The notes under the pieces: generated by a model
Seen by the model: the letters and a program-made list of their open reading frames with translations, nothing else
Database searches by the model: none
Told to the model about the DNA's origin: nothing
In this document: piece after piece, positions 26,890-35,101 of the stretch
Layout of the letters: each line of letters opens with the position of its first letter
Numbering within the stretch: position 1 is the stretch's first letter
Assembly (NCBI RefSeq): GCF_029360585.1
Contig: NZ_JAQZSJ010000004.1
Span: 218,467 to 282,466, forward strand
DNA length: 64,000 nt
Direction of reading: 5' to 3'
Source: Cohnella caldifontis
GTDB taxonomy: Bacteria; Bacillota; Bacilli; Paenibacillales; Paenibacillaceae
Program-made: the position numbers and the translations under genes

Positions 26890-27361
26890 ACAGCTCCCAC
26901 CTTCCAGGCGCCGCGCCTCCGGCTCGGACTTCCTTCCGTCTCGCCGCCCCCGCGAACGGGAGCAAAGCCAGCCGGCCGCGCGCCGCGATATAGGACCAAC
27001 ATTTCCGCAGCGCCGCCGACTCGCGGATCGTCTTCTCTTCTCTTCTCAGCTCGCTGAGTACGCCGACGATTTGCGACCGGTAGACGGGTTTGTCGAAGTA
27101 CCCGTTCGTATCCCCGCGAAACACGTATTGAATGCCCGACCCGACGCGATCGATCCGATGCAGCCGGTGCGAGTACACGATGCCGCTCTCGCCGACGACG
27201 AGTCCGACTTGCCCGATTTTCAGTCCGGCGTAGAGGGGGCGGAACACGCAAATATCTTCGGGCAAAATATATGGATACATACTGTATCCGCGCGCCCGCA
27301 AAACGACTTCCTGTTTGCGCTGCATGACGGCTTGCAGCGTGCGAAGCGTTTCATTCCTCAC
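26852..27361 (-). CDS. S24/S26-type peptidase-like protein of RiPP-like cassette
   Basis: A 169-residue protein with a signal-peptidase-like fold. The nucleophile motif is RGYSMYPYILPED. A His-containing strand VYSHRLHRIDRV and FRGDTNGYFDKPV follow, as in ER/SipW-type enzymes that use Ser-His instead of Ser-Lys. No clear membrane anchor is seen. It may cut the leader from the precursor encoded upstream. The last 40 residues are Gly/Arg-rich. The start is a GTG at 27361 inside the end of the PqqD-like gene with no clear ribosome site, so translation is probably coupled. Confidence 0.8.
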   Translation of the reverse strand: MRNETLRTLQAVMQRKQEVVLRARGYSMYPYILPEDICVFRPLYAGLKIGQVGLVVGESGIVYSHRLHRIDRVGSGIQYVFRGDTNGYFDKPVYRSQIVGVLSELRREEKTIRESAALRKCWSYIAARGRLALLPFAGAARRKEVRAGGAAPGRWELYGIGGSGGTFDS

Positions 27362-27620
27362 GGCGGATCAGCCCGATCTCGGTCAATTGCTCCAGAAAAT
27401 GCCGCAAATCCGCGTCCACGGCTTCGCGGCCCGTCCGGAACTCGTTCGATAACCGCTCCGCCAGATCCTCGAACGTCAGAGGTTCCGTCAACGATTGCCA
27501 CACGAACCCTCCGGTTTCGTTCAGCTTGGTTACCGTGAACGTTTCCTGGTTCAGCAGGATCGCCTCGCCTTCCATGTCCAGCATTTCGACGGCACCGTGG
27601 CGCGAGTAGCTTCCGCTCAT
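27351..27620 (-). CDS. PqqD-like RiPP recognition protein
   Basis: An 89-residue PqqD-family (RRE) protein: LDMEGEAILLNQETFTVTKLNETGGFVWQSL, then TFEDLAERL and a C-terminal DLRHFLEQLTEIGLI. Such domains bind the leader of ribosomal peptides through a YxxPxL/V-type motif; the precursor at 28538-28666 has YTAPQV. The ATG at 27620 has GGGAGG upstream and overlaps the kinase gene stop (ATGA). No lasso cyclase or B2 protease is encoded nearby. Confidence 0.9.
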   Translation of the reverse strand: MSGSYSRHGAVEMLDMEGEAILLNQETFTVTKLNETGGFVWQSLTEPLTFEDLAERLSNEFRTGREAVDADLRHFLEQLTEIGLIRREE

Positions 27621-28426
27621 GAGATGACCTCCCAAAACCGATCGTTTTTTTGGAATTCCAGCACGTACACGGGCACCCGTTCGACAAGCGTTTTGCATTG
27701 CCGCACGAGCCCGGCCGACAAGCGGTTGTCGTATTTCCAATGCACGATTTTATCGAACAATGCCAACATCGCTTCGCTTCCGCGAAGGCGGCGCTTCCCG
27801 ACGGAGGTCGACTGCTCGAGCAAATAGACGGCGCGCAGCGGTACCGGGCTCACCCCCGCCGGCTCCGGAAAATCGTTGCGGAACGGCGAATCGTGCACCA
27901 GGATCCGGCCGACCTCGGGGACTTGCAGGATCGAAGATTCGTCCGCGAGCAGCGGTCTCGGCCGGGACAGCGCGGCGACGGTCGATTTGCCCGCCCCGGA
28001 ATATCCGGTGAACAAATGCGCTTCCCCGTCGTTCACCACGCAAGAGGAATGGACGATGAGGCCCCACCGCCGTTCCGTCAAAACCGTGCTGAGCCAATTC
28101 AGGAGCGCCGTGCGGAGCGAGAAATAGTCGCAGAAGCCGATGTCCGCTTCCCTGCGGTCCGCGCTGATCGCCAAGCGGTAATCCGCCCTCGTGAAAGTCA
28201 GTCCCCGCGGCGTCTCCTCGAACGCAACCGGAACTTCCGCGTCTTCCGCGATCTCCAGCGGATGGCCGTATCCGGAACTTACGGCGATCGTGTAATCCGG
28301 CGCACGGCGAACGGCCGGCGGCACCGGGCGACTGCCGATCGTCATGGCCAAATACCGCTCCGCTTCGGGTCCGGACAACCGGAACCGGATGAGGTTGTCT
28401 CCTATTAACCGCAGCGCTTCAATCAT
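27617..28426 (-). CDS. HPr-kinase-like protein of RiPP-like cassette
   Basis: A 269-residue protein related to the HprK/P C-terminal kinase. VVNDGEAHLFTGYSGAGKST holds the P-loop (about residue 143), followed by LLADESSIL, which fits the Asp/Glu-Ser motif of the family, and ILVHDSPFRNDF. In paeninodin-type lasso clusters a related kinase phosphorylates the precursor's C-terminal Ser. The precursor here ends PPGRH and has Ser only at positions 21 and 24, so the substrate is uncertain. Coupled to the PqqD gene. Confidence 0.85.
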   Translation of the reverse strand: MIEALRLIGDNLIRFRLSGPEAERYLAMTIGSRPVPPAVRRAPDYTIAVSSGYGHPLEIAEDAEVPVAFEETPRGLTFTRADYRLAISADRREADIGFCDYFSLRTALLNWLSTVLTERRWGLIVHSSCVVNDGEAHLFTGYSGAGKSTVAALSRPRPLLADESSILQVPEVGRILVHDSPFRNDFPEPAGVSPVPLRAVYLLEQSTSVGKRRLRGSEAMLALFDKIVHWKYDNRLSAGLVRQCKTLVERVPVYVLEFQKNDRFWEVIS

Positions 28427-28447
28427 CTCGTTTGCTCTCCCTCCGGG

Positions 28448-28486
28448 AAATAAAAAGAGAAAGAAAGAGTCGCCTCTTTCTTTCTC
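28448..28486 (-). terminator. Terminator/attenuator after precursor gene
   Basis: On the minus strand a perfect 13-bp stem GAGAAAGAAAGAG / CTCTTTCTTTCTC with a GCGA tetraloop is followed by TTTTTATTT. It lies between the precursor gene and the kinase gene, an arrangement that makes more precursor than enzyme message. Confidence 0.9.
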
Positions 28487-28537
28487 CGCTTAGGAATTAC
28501 GATTCATTCCGCGTCCGCGGCCAGCCGCGGAAGAGGA

Positions 28538-28666
28538 TCAATGTCTGCCCGGAGGCCACTTCGGCGGCTTCGGGGGTTTCGGCGGCTTTCTGCCGGAAGG
28601 CTTCGAGTGCCGCTCGAATACGACGGCTTGATGGACGATGACTTGCGGTGCCGTATAAGCTTTCAT
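28538..28666 (-). CDS. RiPP-like precursor peptide, KPP-rich core
   Basis: A 42-residue peptide. The leader-like N-terminus is MKAYTAPQVIVHQAVVFE; the YxxPxV motif fits PqqD-type recognition. The C-terminal part is GRKPPKPPKPPKW followed by PPGRH: four KPP units, a single Trp, no Cys, no Asp/Glu in the core. The gene has GAGGTGA upstream of the ATG, its own promoter with a dyad operator, and a strong terminator just after. Kinase, PqqD-like, peptidase and exporter genes follow. The leader resembles those of paeninodin-like lasso precursors, but no cyclase is present, so the final product is unknown. Confidence 0.8.
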   Translation of the reverse strand: MKAYTAPQVIVHQAVVFERHSKPSGRKPPKPPKPPKWPPGRH

Positions 28667-28693
28667 GATTATCACCTCGCTTTTCTGAGACCC

Positions 28694-28723
28694 ATTCTAT
28701 GATACGTTTTGTATCGTTGTCAA
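28694..28723 (-). promoter_or_regulatory. Promoter plus dyad operator for precursor gene
   Basis: Minus-strand TTGACA (28723-28718), 18-bp spacer, TAGAAT (28699-28694). In the spacer lies GATAC-AAAAC-GTATC (28715-28701), the same dyad as at two other promoters in this window. Confidence 0.8.
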
Positions 28724-28754
28724 TACGGAAAATTAAAATATTTTCATTATCATC

Positions 28755-29765
28755 CTATTTTTGGAATGCCAGCTCTCGCAAATACCTGGCCCGATATCGG
28801 TTGCGGTCGTATTTGGCGAGCTCGAAGATCGTCCGCTGCACGTAATAAGCGAAACCGCCGCGGAAAGGCGCATACCCTTCCACCCGCTTCCATGCCAAAC
28901 GCTGGTTCCACGGAAACCAGTTTCTGCAAGACCCGAAAAATTTCCTTCGGTGCAGCAGGGGGAACAGCCGGTAAACGACGGATAAGCACATCACGACCAT
29001 GCCGTAGGTATCCTCCGCTTGCGCCCTCGCCAGCAGCGGTTCGAACTCGATTTCGTCCGGATAACGCCGGAGCGCGGCGACGATGTCGAGTACATGCTTG
29101 AGCGAGGACATCCCGTGTTTGGCTCCATGCAAGCAAAGCGTGTAGAACAGATCGGCAGCGGAAAGCTCGTACACCCTCCCATAAGGAGCGACGCGGGTTG
29201 CGCGTTCCCATAGCGGAAGGCAGTCCAACCGGAAAAAATCGGGTTTGACCAGATGCCAGTGCAGCTCCACATGGAAATCCAAGCCGCCGGCAGGCATCGG
29301 CATCGTGAACTCCGTATGATAGGGGCTTTTCCGATCGGGCGGCAAGCTCTCGTATCCCAAGGCGCGGACGATTTCCCCGGCGGCAAGCAAATCCTCGGGC
29401 TTCACCAGCAAATCGATGTCGGAGGTGCTGCGGACGCCGGCGTTTCCGTACAGCCTTTCGGACAGCCGGGCTCCCTTGAGCACCATGGCCGGGATTCCGC
29501 GGTCGTCCAGCGCGGCAACGACGCGGTCCCCCTCCGCCTTGAGCACGAGGTTCAAAACCGACTGCGCGTTCCGAAGCTCGATCAGCGAAGCCAGGAAAAA
29601 AGCAGGCACGTCCTTCAGCCGGCCCTGTGCCTTCAATTCTTCATAGACTTGTCCGGCGATGTACTGCTGCGCGGTCTCCTCCAGGGCGGCCGCATAATCG
29701 CGGTCATCCGGAAGCAACGGAAGCCGATCTCCGTAAGCGCGATTCAACAGCTCGACGATTTTCAT
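28755..29765 (-). CDS. NTP_transf_5-type nucleotidyltransferase family protein
   Basis: A 336-residue protein of the uncharacterised nucleotidyltransferase family (PF14907 type). [12 protein letters not shown] and [27 protein letters not shown] carry the DxD metal motif. [13 protein letters not shown] and [16 protein letters not shown] follow. Relatives are frequent in EPS and lasso-like clusters; substrate unknown. Its ATG overlaps the galU stop (ATGA). It ends before the separately promoted precursor gene. Confidence 0.85.
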   Translation of the reverse strand: MKIVELLNRAYGDRLPLLPDDRDYAAALEETAQQYIAGQVYEELKAQGRLKDVPAFFLASLIELRNAQSVLNLVLKAEGDRVVAALDDRGIPAMVLKGARLSERLYGNAGVRSTSDIDLLVKPEDLLAAGEIVRALGYESLPPDRKSPYHTEFTMPMPAGGLDFHVELHWHLVKPDFFRLDCLPLWERATRVAPYGRVYELSAADLFYTLCLHGAKHGMSSLKHVLDIVAALRRYPDEIEFEPLLARAQAEDTYGMVVMCLSVVYRLFPLLHRRKFFGSCRNWFPWNQRLAWKRVEGYAPFRGGFAYYVQRTIFELAKYDRNRYRARYLRELAFQK

Positions 29766-30673
29766 CGGGTCCGGTCTCCCAAGGCGAGCAAATCGAGCTC
29801 GGCGCGATGGGGTTCCATCATCTGCCGCAACGCTTCCAAGAGCGGGCCCTTCAATTCTTCGTTGTGCAGCGCGAAGTCGATCGTCGTTAAGATATACCCC
29901 AATTTTTCCCCCACGTCGAACCGGGTCCCTTCGAAATGGTAGGCGTAGACGCCTTCCCTCTCGTTCAGCCTTTGAATGGCGTCGGTGAGTTGAATCTCCC
30001 CGCCCGCTCCGGCTTCCTGATCCGCCAGAAAACCGAAGATCGCCGGGTTCAGCACATAACGTCCCATAATCGCCAAATCGGACGGCGCATGTCCCAGCGG
30101 AGGTTTTTCGACGAATCGGTTGACCTCGTACAAGCGTCCGTTCGCCGAAATGGGATCGACGATGCCGTAACGCGCCGTTTCCCTCAGCGGAACTTTCTGG
30201 ACCCCGATGACCGAACGGCCGAGCGCTTCGTATTGCGCGGTCAACTGCCTCAGGCAAGGGACTTCGGAGCGCACGACGTCGTCGCCGAGCAGCACCGCGA
30301 AAGGCTCGTCGCCGATAAAGTTCCGCGCGCACCAGACGGCGTGGCCGAGCCCTTTGGGCTCCTTCTGGCGGATATAGTGAATGTCGACTTGGGATGGCTT
30401 GCGCACTTCGCTCAGCAGCGCGTATTTTTCTTTCATTAGCAAATTCCGTTCCAGTTCGTGCGAAATATCGAAATGGTCTTCGATCGCCCGTTTTCCTTTG
30501 CCCGTTACGATGATGATGTCCTCGATGCCGGAGTCGATCGCTTCCTCCACGATGTACTGGATCGTCGGCTTGTCGACGATCGGCAGCATTTCTTTCGGCA
30601 TCGCTTTGGTCGCCGGCAAAAAACGAGTGCCGAGACCGGCTGCCGGAATGATGGCTTTTCGTACTTTCTTCAA
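29762..30673 (-). CDS. galU: UTP-glucose-1-phosphate uridylyltransferase
   Basis: A 303-residue GalU/GtaB-type enzyme making UDP-glucose from UTP and glucose-1-phosphate. [24 protein letters not shown] is the nucleotide loop; [21 protein letters not shown] and RFVEKP follow. UDP-glucose feeds Ugd and the epimerases downstream. The start is a TTG at 30673, placed four bases after AGGGTGAT; a GTG three codons earlier lies inside that ribosome site and is less likely. It is preceded by a leader of about 250 bases and a regulated promoter. Confidence 0.95.
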   Translation of the reverse strand: MKKVRKAIIPAAGLGTRFLPATKAMPKEMLPIVDKPTIQYIVEEAIDSGIEDIIIVTGKGKRAIEDHFDISHELERNLLMKEKYALLSEVRKPSQVDIHYIRQKEPKGLGHAVWCARNFIGDEPFAVLLGDDVVRSEVPCLRQLTAQYEALGRSVIGVQKVPLRETARYGIVDPISANGRLYEVNRFVEKPPLGHAPSDLAIMGRYVLNPAIFGFLADQEAGAGGEIQLTDAIQRLNEREGVYAYHFEGTRFDVGEKLGYILTTIDFALHNEELKGPLLEALRQMMEPHRAELDLLALGDRTR

Positions 30674-30926
30674 CCGGATCACCCTGTTCTTCGATTGGGA
30701 TAAAATTGATCTTCGCCTATCTGACTCTCCGTCAGAGGGGCAAAGGTCAATTTTCCCGTAAAATGAAAATAAAACGGGGCATTCAACCCCCCCTCACGCC
30801 ACACCACCGACGATTCACGTCTAAGGCAGTGGAATACCCACAGCATGGCCGAGTGCCCGCGGTGATAATGGTTCAGCAGGCGTCACCAACGTTACATTGA
30901 TACATAGTGTAACTTTTTCGTCTCTA
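30674..30926 (-). other. Long, hairpin-rich 5' leader of galU operon
   Basis: About 250 bases between the promoter and galU without a convincing open frame. Read on the minus strand it holds several dyads: GTTACA...TGTAAC, GGCA...GTGG-GTATT-CCAC-TGCC, GACG-TGAAT-CGTC, and a G-run/CCCC pair followed by GTTTTATTTT. It could be an attenuator or regulatory RNA. No known riboswitch class was recognised. Confidence 0.45.
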
Positions 30927-30955
30927 ACGATACGATACAATTTGTATCGTGTCAA
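30927..30955 (-). promoter_or_regulatory. Promoter plus perfect dyad operator for galU
   Basis: Minus-strand TTGACA (30955-30950), 17-bp spacer, TATCGT (30932-30927). A perfect 19-bp palindrome ACGATACAATTTGTATCGT (30932-30950) fills the spacer; its core is GATAC-N5-GTATC. It is also upstream of the divergent beta-helix gene. Confidence 0.8.
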
Positions 30956-31074
30956 GGGGATTCCCTCGATTTATTCGGGCGTTTCGATAGCGAGAGACGC
31001 GGTTCCCCCTCTCTGACGAAATGAATAGAGTATTTGAAGAGAGAGATCAATCAACAAGAAAGGGAGGAATGAAG

Positions 31075-32907
31075 ATGAGTTTGAATCCGGACGGCATCGA
31101 TTTGGATTCCTACGGGGCCGGAACGGGGAGGGACGATACCGCGGCCGTCAAAAAGGCGGTCGCCGACGCGCTGGCCGCGAAGGTGCCGCTTTATCTCGGA
31201 GCCGCAACGTACCGCGTTTCGGACACGATTCTGAATGCGGTATCGGTCAACAACATCACGATCATCGGAAAAGGGATCGGCGTGAGCATGTTCCGCTTCT
31301 CCCCGTCGGACCAAACGAAGCCGCTGATTCGAATGGAGCTGTGTTCCCACCCGGTGTTGAAGGATTTTTCCATCGAGAGCTCGGACCGAAAAGGAATCGG
31401 GCTTCTGCTCGGGCGCTACAATACCGCGGCATCCGGCGATGCCAGATGGAATGCGGTCACTTACGGAAGATTCGAACGGATCAAAGCGTACGGACTTTAC
31501 ACGGGGATCCACCATGACGCCGGTTGGAATAACGATTTTCTCTCCTGCAACACGCAAAATTGCGCCACGGGGCTCAAAGTCCACGGGAATGCGCTCAATT
31601 TCCATACGTTTCTCAGCAGTCTGAACGATACGGGGATCGACATCCTCAGAGGGGAAGAAAACAGCACGATCAATTTCCACGGCGGCACGATCGAAGGCAA
31701 CGGCCTCGGGATGAAAATCCGGTACGCGCATGACGTCAATCTGTTCGGCGTCTACTTCGAAAATAATCCCGCCGGGCACATCGCGGCCGGTACGGACTCC
31801 GGGGACGATATCGTAGCGGTCAATATCGTCGGCGGCTCGCTCCATTATCCGCACCCCGTCATCTTCGACCGCGTGAAGTCCCTGAACATTACCGGGCTCG
31901 CCGAACACATGACGCCCGCTCCCCTGACCGTCACGAGCAACGTCCAAATGGCCAACCTTCCCGCCTTCCAGCAGAACTTCGGCACGACGAGCCACTCGGA
32001 GATCGAGGCGATCGAAATCACGGGCAGAAACCGCCAATCCAGCGCGCCTTGGTTCGTAACCGACTTCTCGGATCTGAACGTCCCGACGGGCAGCACGGGC
32101 GCGTTCCCGCTGGATCGCAGGGGCGAAATCACGATCCAGCCGAACGGCGCGACCAGCACGCTCAGCCCGTATACGTCCGACTATCTCAGCGGGAACAAGG
32201 CCATCCGCTGCAATCTGGTCCGCAATCGGAATTATGCCGGACTGACTTTCGCGATCAGCCCGACGTACTTGCCGACGAACACCTTGTCCGCGAAAATTCC
32301 GGTGCTGCTCGGAAGCACGCTCGACTCGTTCCGCATCCAGGTCACCGTCCGGTACAGGGTGCAGGACGGCAGCCTCAAATCGTACGATCCGTTCGATTAC
32401 GTCCCGGCGTTCAGCGGCGAATACGGCGTGAGCAAAATGCTGGGCAAGTGGATGTCGTTCATCGTGCCGATCGATCTGGCTTCCGTTCAAGCGTTGTCCG
32501 GATTCCGAAGCCTGAACGATATCCGAATCAACCTGTACGGGACCAATGCGCAAGCGGCCAACGGAGACGAATGGTTCGCCGTCGACGCGCTCGAACTGTA
32601 TCCGACGAAATCCATTACCGCCCCCCATACCGATTCGCGCCATTTGATGTACCGGCCGCTCGAGCTGAAGCCCGCTACTTTGGAAGCCGACCTCCTCGTG
32701 CAAGGCGGCTTGAAAACGACGTACGCGTCCGCCAAGCCGACTTCCGGCAGCTACAATCAAGGCGATTACGTGCGAAACGCCAAACCCGTCAAATCTGGCA
32801 ACCGAGGCAGCCGATACGTCGTCAAGGGATGGATCCGGCTGACGACGGGATCGAACCACGTGCTGAACACGGACTGGGCGGAAGATCGTTCTTTGACGGG
32901 AGATTAA
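31075..32907 (+). CDS. Right-handed beta-helix protein (pectate lyase-like/tailspike-like)
   Basis: A 610-residue protein. It begins GIDLDSYGAGTGRDDTAAVKKAVADA, the pectate_lyase_3/tailspike-type entry motif (D-x-x-G-x-G...DDTAA...A). A beta-helix follows to about residue 300 (ITIIGKGIG, LKDFSIESSDRKG, NFHGGTIEGNG, VNIVGGSLHY). The C-terminal half is a beta-rich carbohydrate-binding-like region ending in a small domain (GSYNQGDYVRN...RYVVKGWIRL). No signal peptide is visible, unlike the EPS beta-helix protein. The ATG at 31075 is seven bases after GGGAGG; an ATG six bases earlier is too close. It probably acts on a polysaccharide, perhaps the local EPS. Confidence 0.85.
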   Translation: MSLNPDGIDLDSYGAGTGRDDTAAVKKAVADALAAKVPLYLGAATYRVSDTILNAVSVNNITIIGKGIGVSMFRFSPSDQTKPLIRMELCSHPVLKDFSIESSDRKGIGLLLGRYNTAASGDARWNAVTYGRFERIKAYGLYTGIHHDAGWNNDFLSCNTQNCATGLKVHGNALNFHTFLSSLNDTGIDILRGEENSTINFHGGTIEGNGLGMKIRYAHDVNLFGVYFENNPAGHIAAGTDSGDDIVAVNIVGGSLHYPHPVIFDRVKSLNITGLAEHMTPAPLTVTSNVQMANLPAFQQNFGTTSHSEIEAIEITGRNRQSSAPWFVTDFSDLNVPTGSTGAFPLDRRGEITIQPNGATSTLSPYTSDYLSGNKAIRCNLVRNRNYAGLTFAISPTYLPTNTLSAKIPVLLGSTLDSFRIQVTVRYRVQDGSLKSYDPFDYVPAFSGEYGVSKMLGKWMSFIVPIDLASVQALSGFRSLNDIRINLYGTNAQAANGDEWFAVDALELYPTKSITAPHTDSRHLMYRPLELKPATLEADLLVQGGLKTTYASAKPTSGSYNQGDYVRNAKPVKSGNRGSRYVVKGWIRLTTGSNHVLNTDWAEDRSLTGD

Positions 32908-32940
32908 GTTCTCCGCATTAACGAACCGTACCCGCGTAAC

Positions 32941-32987
32941 AAAAAGGACTTCCGAGCGCGCTTGGCGGCGGCTTGGAAGTCCTTTTC
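32941..32987. terminator. Bidirectional terminator
   Basis: A 12-bp perfect stem AAAAGGACTTCC / GGAAGTCCTTTT with a 21-base, GC-rich loop. The arms give a T run in both directions. It lies between the beta-helix gene and the convergent ABC permease gene. Confidence 0.8.
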
Positions 32988-33010
32988 GCGTTGCTTGGCG
33001 GAGGGTCAGT

Positions 33011-33787
33011 CTAGGCCGCCACGTCGCGCTTGCGGAAGACGGTCCACGTCACGAGATTGAAAACGACGACGTATACGGCGACGACGGCCACGGAAAAGCC
33101 GAGCGTCGTCTCCTGGTTCGGAATCGGACCGGCGCCGCCCTCGAGATAATTCACGAGATTGAGGTGCATAAAGCCGACGTACTTCACCCAAGCCTTGTCG
33201 GTAAGCCCGAACAGCGCGTCGAACAACCGCGTGATGCTGGCCATCAGCAGGAAGATGGAAAGCCCGATGGCCAGTCCGTTGCTCCGGAGCGCGGCGGAGA
33301 GCATGAAAGCGAACGTGACGACGAACACGAGGGCGATGGCATGCAAACCGTAGTAGGCCAGCGCTTTGGACCCGTCGATCGACCCGAACAACGGCAGGTT
33401 GATCGCCATCGAAACGGCGAAGGCGGCAATCATCAGCGCGAGCGCGAACAGAAAGAGGGCCGCGTATTTCGAGAGCAGGATCGACGAGCGGCTCCACGGG
33501 CGGATGAGCAGCAATTTGATCGTCCCCCGGGAGAATTCCCCGGCGACCGAATCCGCGGCGATGACGACGGCGAATATGTTAATGAGGAGAAACAGGATTT
33601 CCCCTTCGACGACCGTCACCGACCAACTGTCGAACACGCCGACCCCGCGGTCGGCATAATAGAGCATCGGGGACACGGCCAGCGGCACGATGACGACGAA
33701 CGCGAACATGATCCAGGTCCGGAGGCGGCGGTAGATTTTCATGTTCTCGTTCAGGATGAGCCCCCAAAAGTTAGCCAATGGATTCAC
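33011..33787 (-). CDS. ABC-2 type transporter permease
   Basis: A 258-residue membrane protein with six helices. The N-terminus NENMKIYRRLRTWIMFAFVVIVPL and the segment AADSVAGEFSRGTIKLLLIRPWSRSSILLSKY are hallmarks of ABC-2 permeases used with BcrA-type ATPases. It pairs with the ATPase gene, which it overlaps by 17 bases. The start is GTG at 33787; a TTG three codons later fits GGGAAGTGA better and is an alternative. Substrate unknown; relatives export antibiotics or envelope components. Confidence 0.9.
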   Translation of the reverse strand: MNPLANFWGLILNENMKIYRRLRTWIMFAFVVIVPLAVSPMLYYADRGVGVFDSWSVTVVEGEILFLLINIFAVVIAADSVAGEFSRGTIKLLLIRPWSRSSILLSKYAALFLFALALMIAAFAVSMAINLPLFGSIDGSKALAYYGLHAIALVFVVTFAFMLSAALRSNGLAIGLSIFLLMASITRLFDALFGLTDKAWVKYVGFMHLNLVNYLEGGAGPIPNQETTLGFSVAVVAVYVVVFNLVTWTVFRKRDVAA

Positions 33788-34694
33788 TTCCCGTCACTTC
33801 GAGGAATTGGTCTTCGAGCGATTTGGTCTTCGGCCGGATTCCGTACACTTGGATCCCGGCCTCCACCAGCCTCCGGTTGATGGCCGCCACCGTGTTCGGA
33901 TCCGCGTGCACGACCAGCCCTTCGTCCGTCTTCCTCGCCGCGCCCATATCGCCGAGCGCGTCTAATGCCGCAGCGGAGCGGTCTACGTCGAACACCACGT
34001 CCGCCGCTTGCGCGGCGGTTCCTCCATCCGAATCCGCGCGAAGGGATCGGATGTCGATGATTTGTCCCTTCTGCAATATGGCCACCCGGTCGCACATGAG
34101 CTCCATCTCCGAGAGCAAGTGGCTGGACACGAACACGGCCGTGCCCTCTTCCCGGGCCAGCCTGCGCAAATAGTCCCTCAGTTCGCGAATCCCGGCGGGA
34201 TCGAGCCCGTTCGTCGGCTCGTCGAGGACGAGCAGCTTAGGCCTGTGCATGACCGCTTGCGCGACGCCCAGCCGCTGGCGCATGCCGAGCGAGTAACGTT
34301 TCACTTTGTCGTGGATGCGCCCTTCCAGGCCGACGAGTCCGACGACTTCGTCGATGCGGGACCGGGAGACGCCCGACATTCTCGCGAAGTGCAGCAAATT
34401 CTGATATCCGCTTAGGAACTTGTACATCTCGGGATTTTCCACGATCGCGCCGACCTGGGCGACCGCCGCGGAAAACTCCGTTTGGATGCTGCGCCCGCCA
34501 ATGCGGATGTCGCCGTCCGACAGCCCCATTAAACCGACCATCATGCGGATGGTCGTCGTTTTGCCTGATCCGTTGGGCCCGAGGAAACCGAACACTTCGC
34601 CGGAGCCCACTTCCAAGGAAATGCGGTCGATAATCGTCCTGCCGCCGATTCGTTTGGACACGTTCTGCAGGCGGACGATCGGTGCCGAAGACAT
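33771..34694 (-). CDS. ABC transporter ATP-binding protein (BcrA-like)
   Basis: A 307-residue ATPase with Walker A GPNGSGKTTTIRMM, signature YSLGMRQRLGVAQA, Walker B LLVLDEPTNGLDPAG and the H-loop SSHLLSEME. A C-terminal extension (about residues 225-307) is typical of BcrA/YxlF-like ATPases. GGAGGG precedes the ATG at 34694. It drives the permease encoded next. A regulated promoter 400 bases upstream may also transcribe it. Confidence 0.93.
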   Translation of the reverse strand: MSSAPIVRLQNVSKRIGGRTIIDRISLEVGSGEVFGFLGPNGSGKTTTIRMMVGLMGLSDGDIRIGGRSIQTEFSAAVAQVGAIVENPEMYKFLSGYQNLLHFARMSGVSRSRIDEVVGLVGLEGRIHDKVKRYSLGMRQRLGVAQAVMHRPKLLVLDEPTNGLDPAGIRELRDYLRRLAREEGTAVFVSSHLLSEMELMCDRVAILQKGQIIDIRSLRADSDGGTAAQAADVVFDVDRSAAALDALGDMGAARKTDEGLVVHADPNTVAAINRRLVEAGIQVYGIRPKTKSLEDQFLEVTGSESIG

Positions 34695-34813
34695 GGGTTT
34701 CCCTCCATCGCCAATTTCATATTGAAATCCACGATGTCCATTATACCAATTTTGGAATCCCATGGCTTTCTTTTTCTATCCTTGGCCGGCTCGGCCGGTC
34801 AGCCGAACGAAGG

Positions 34814-34978
34814 TCAATCCCGCTGGCCCGAATCGGCCGACCCCCGATCCGCGGCGGCCGCGCATGCCGAACAGCAGCCCAGACGGTAATGGATTCGGTA
34901 ATACCCCGTGCGGAACAGCGCCGCAGCCTGTCCGATCGAGCCTAACTTCCCGCATGCGATGCAGAAAAACAGCTCCAT
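34814..34978 (-). CDS. Small Cys-rich (zinc-ribbon-like) protein
   Basis: A 54-residue candidate protein starting MELFFCIACGKLG and containing a second Cys cluster CCSAC, so two CxxC-type pairs that could bind zinc. GGAAGGG lies six bases before the ATG. A strong promoter with the GATAC-N5-GTATC dyad is about 125 bases upstream. The C-terminus (DRGSADSGQRD) is low in information. No function is recognised; it might be a small regulator or a spurious frame, but promoter, ribosome site and Cys spacing agree. Confidence 0.5.
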   Translation of the reverse strand: MELFFCIACGKLGSIGQAAALFRTGYYRIHYRLGCCSACAAAADRGSADSGQRD

Positions 34979-35101
34979 GCCGCACCCTTCCTTTCCCTGT
35001 TTCAACCGGGACCCGATCGGGTATAAACTATCGTTAGCTTTGAATGCGAACCTTGAGCCCCTTTTATGATGATACTATCTGTAACATATGCGCTTGGATT
35101 T

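Noticed and set aside
24215..28723. Complete lasso peptide cluster
   Set aside because: PqqD-like and kinase genes fit, but no cyclase or B2 protease is present and the core lacks the acidic ring residue. Called RiPP-like only.
30780..30926. Cobalamin riboswitch, T-box or group II intron remnant in the galU leader
   Set aside because: Short look-alike strings (CCACTGCC, CACCGCGG, GTGAGGGGGG) occur, but none of the full conserved cores of these elements is present.
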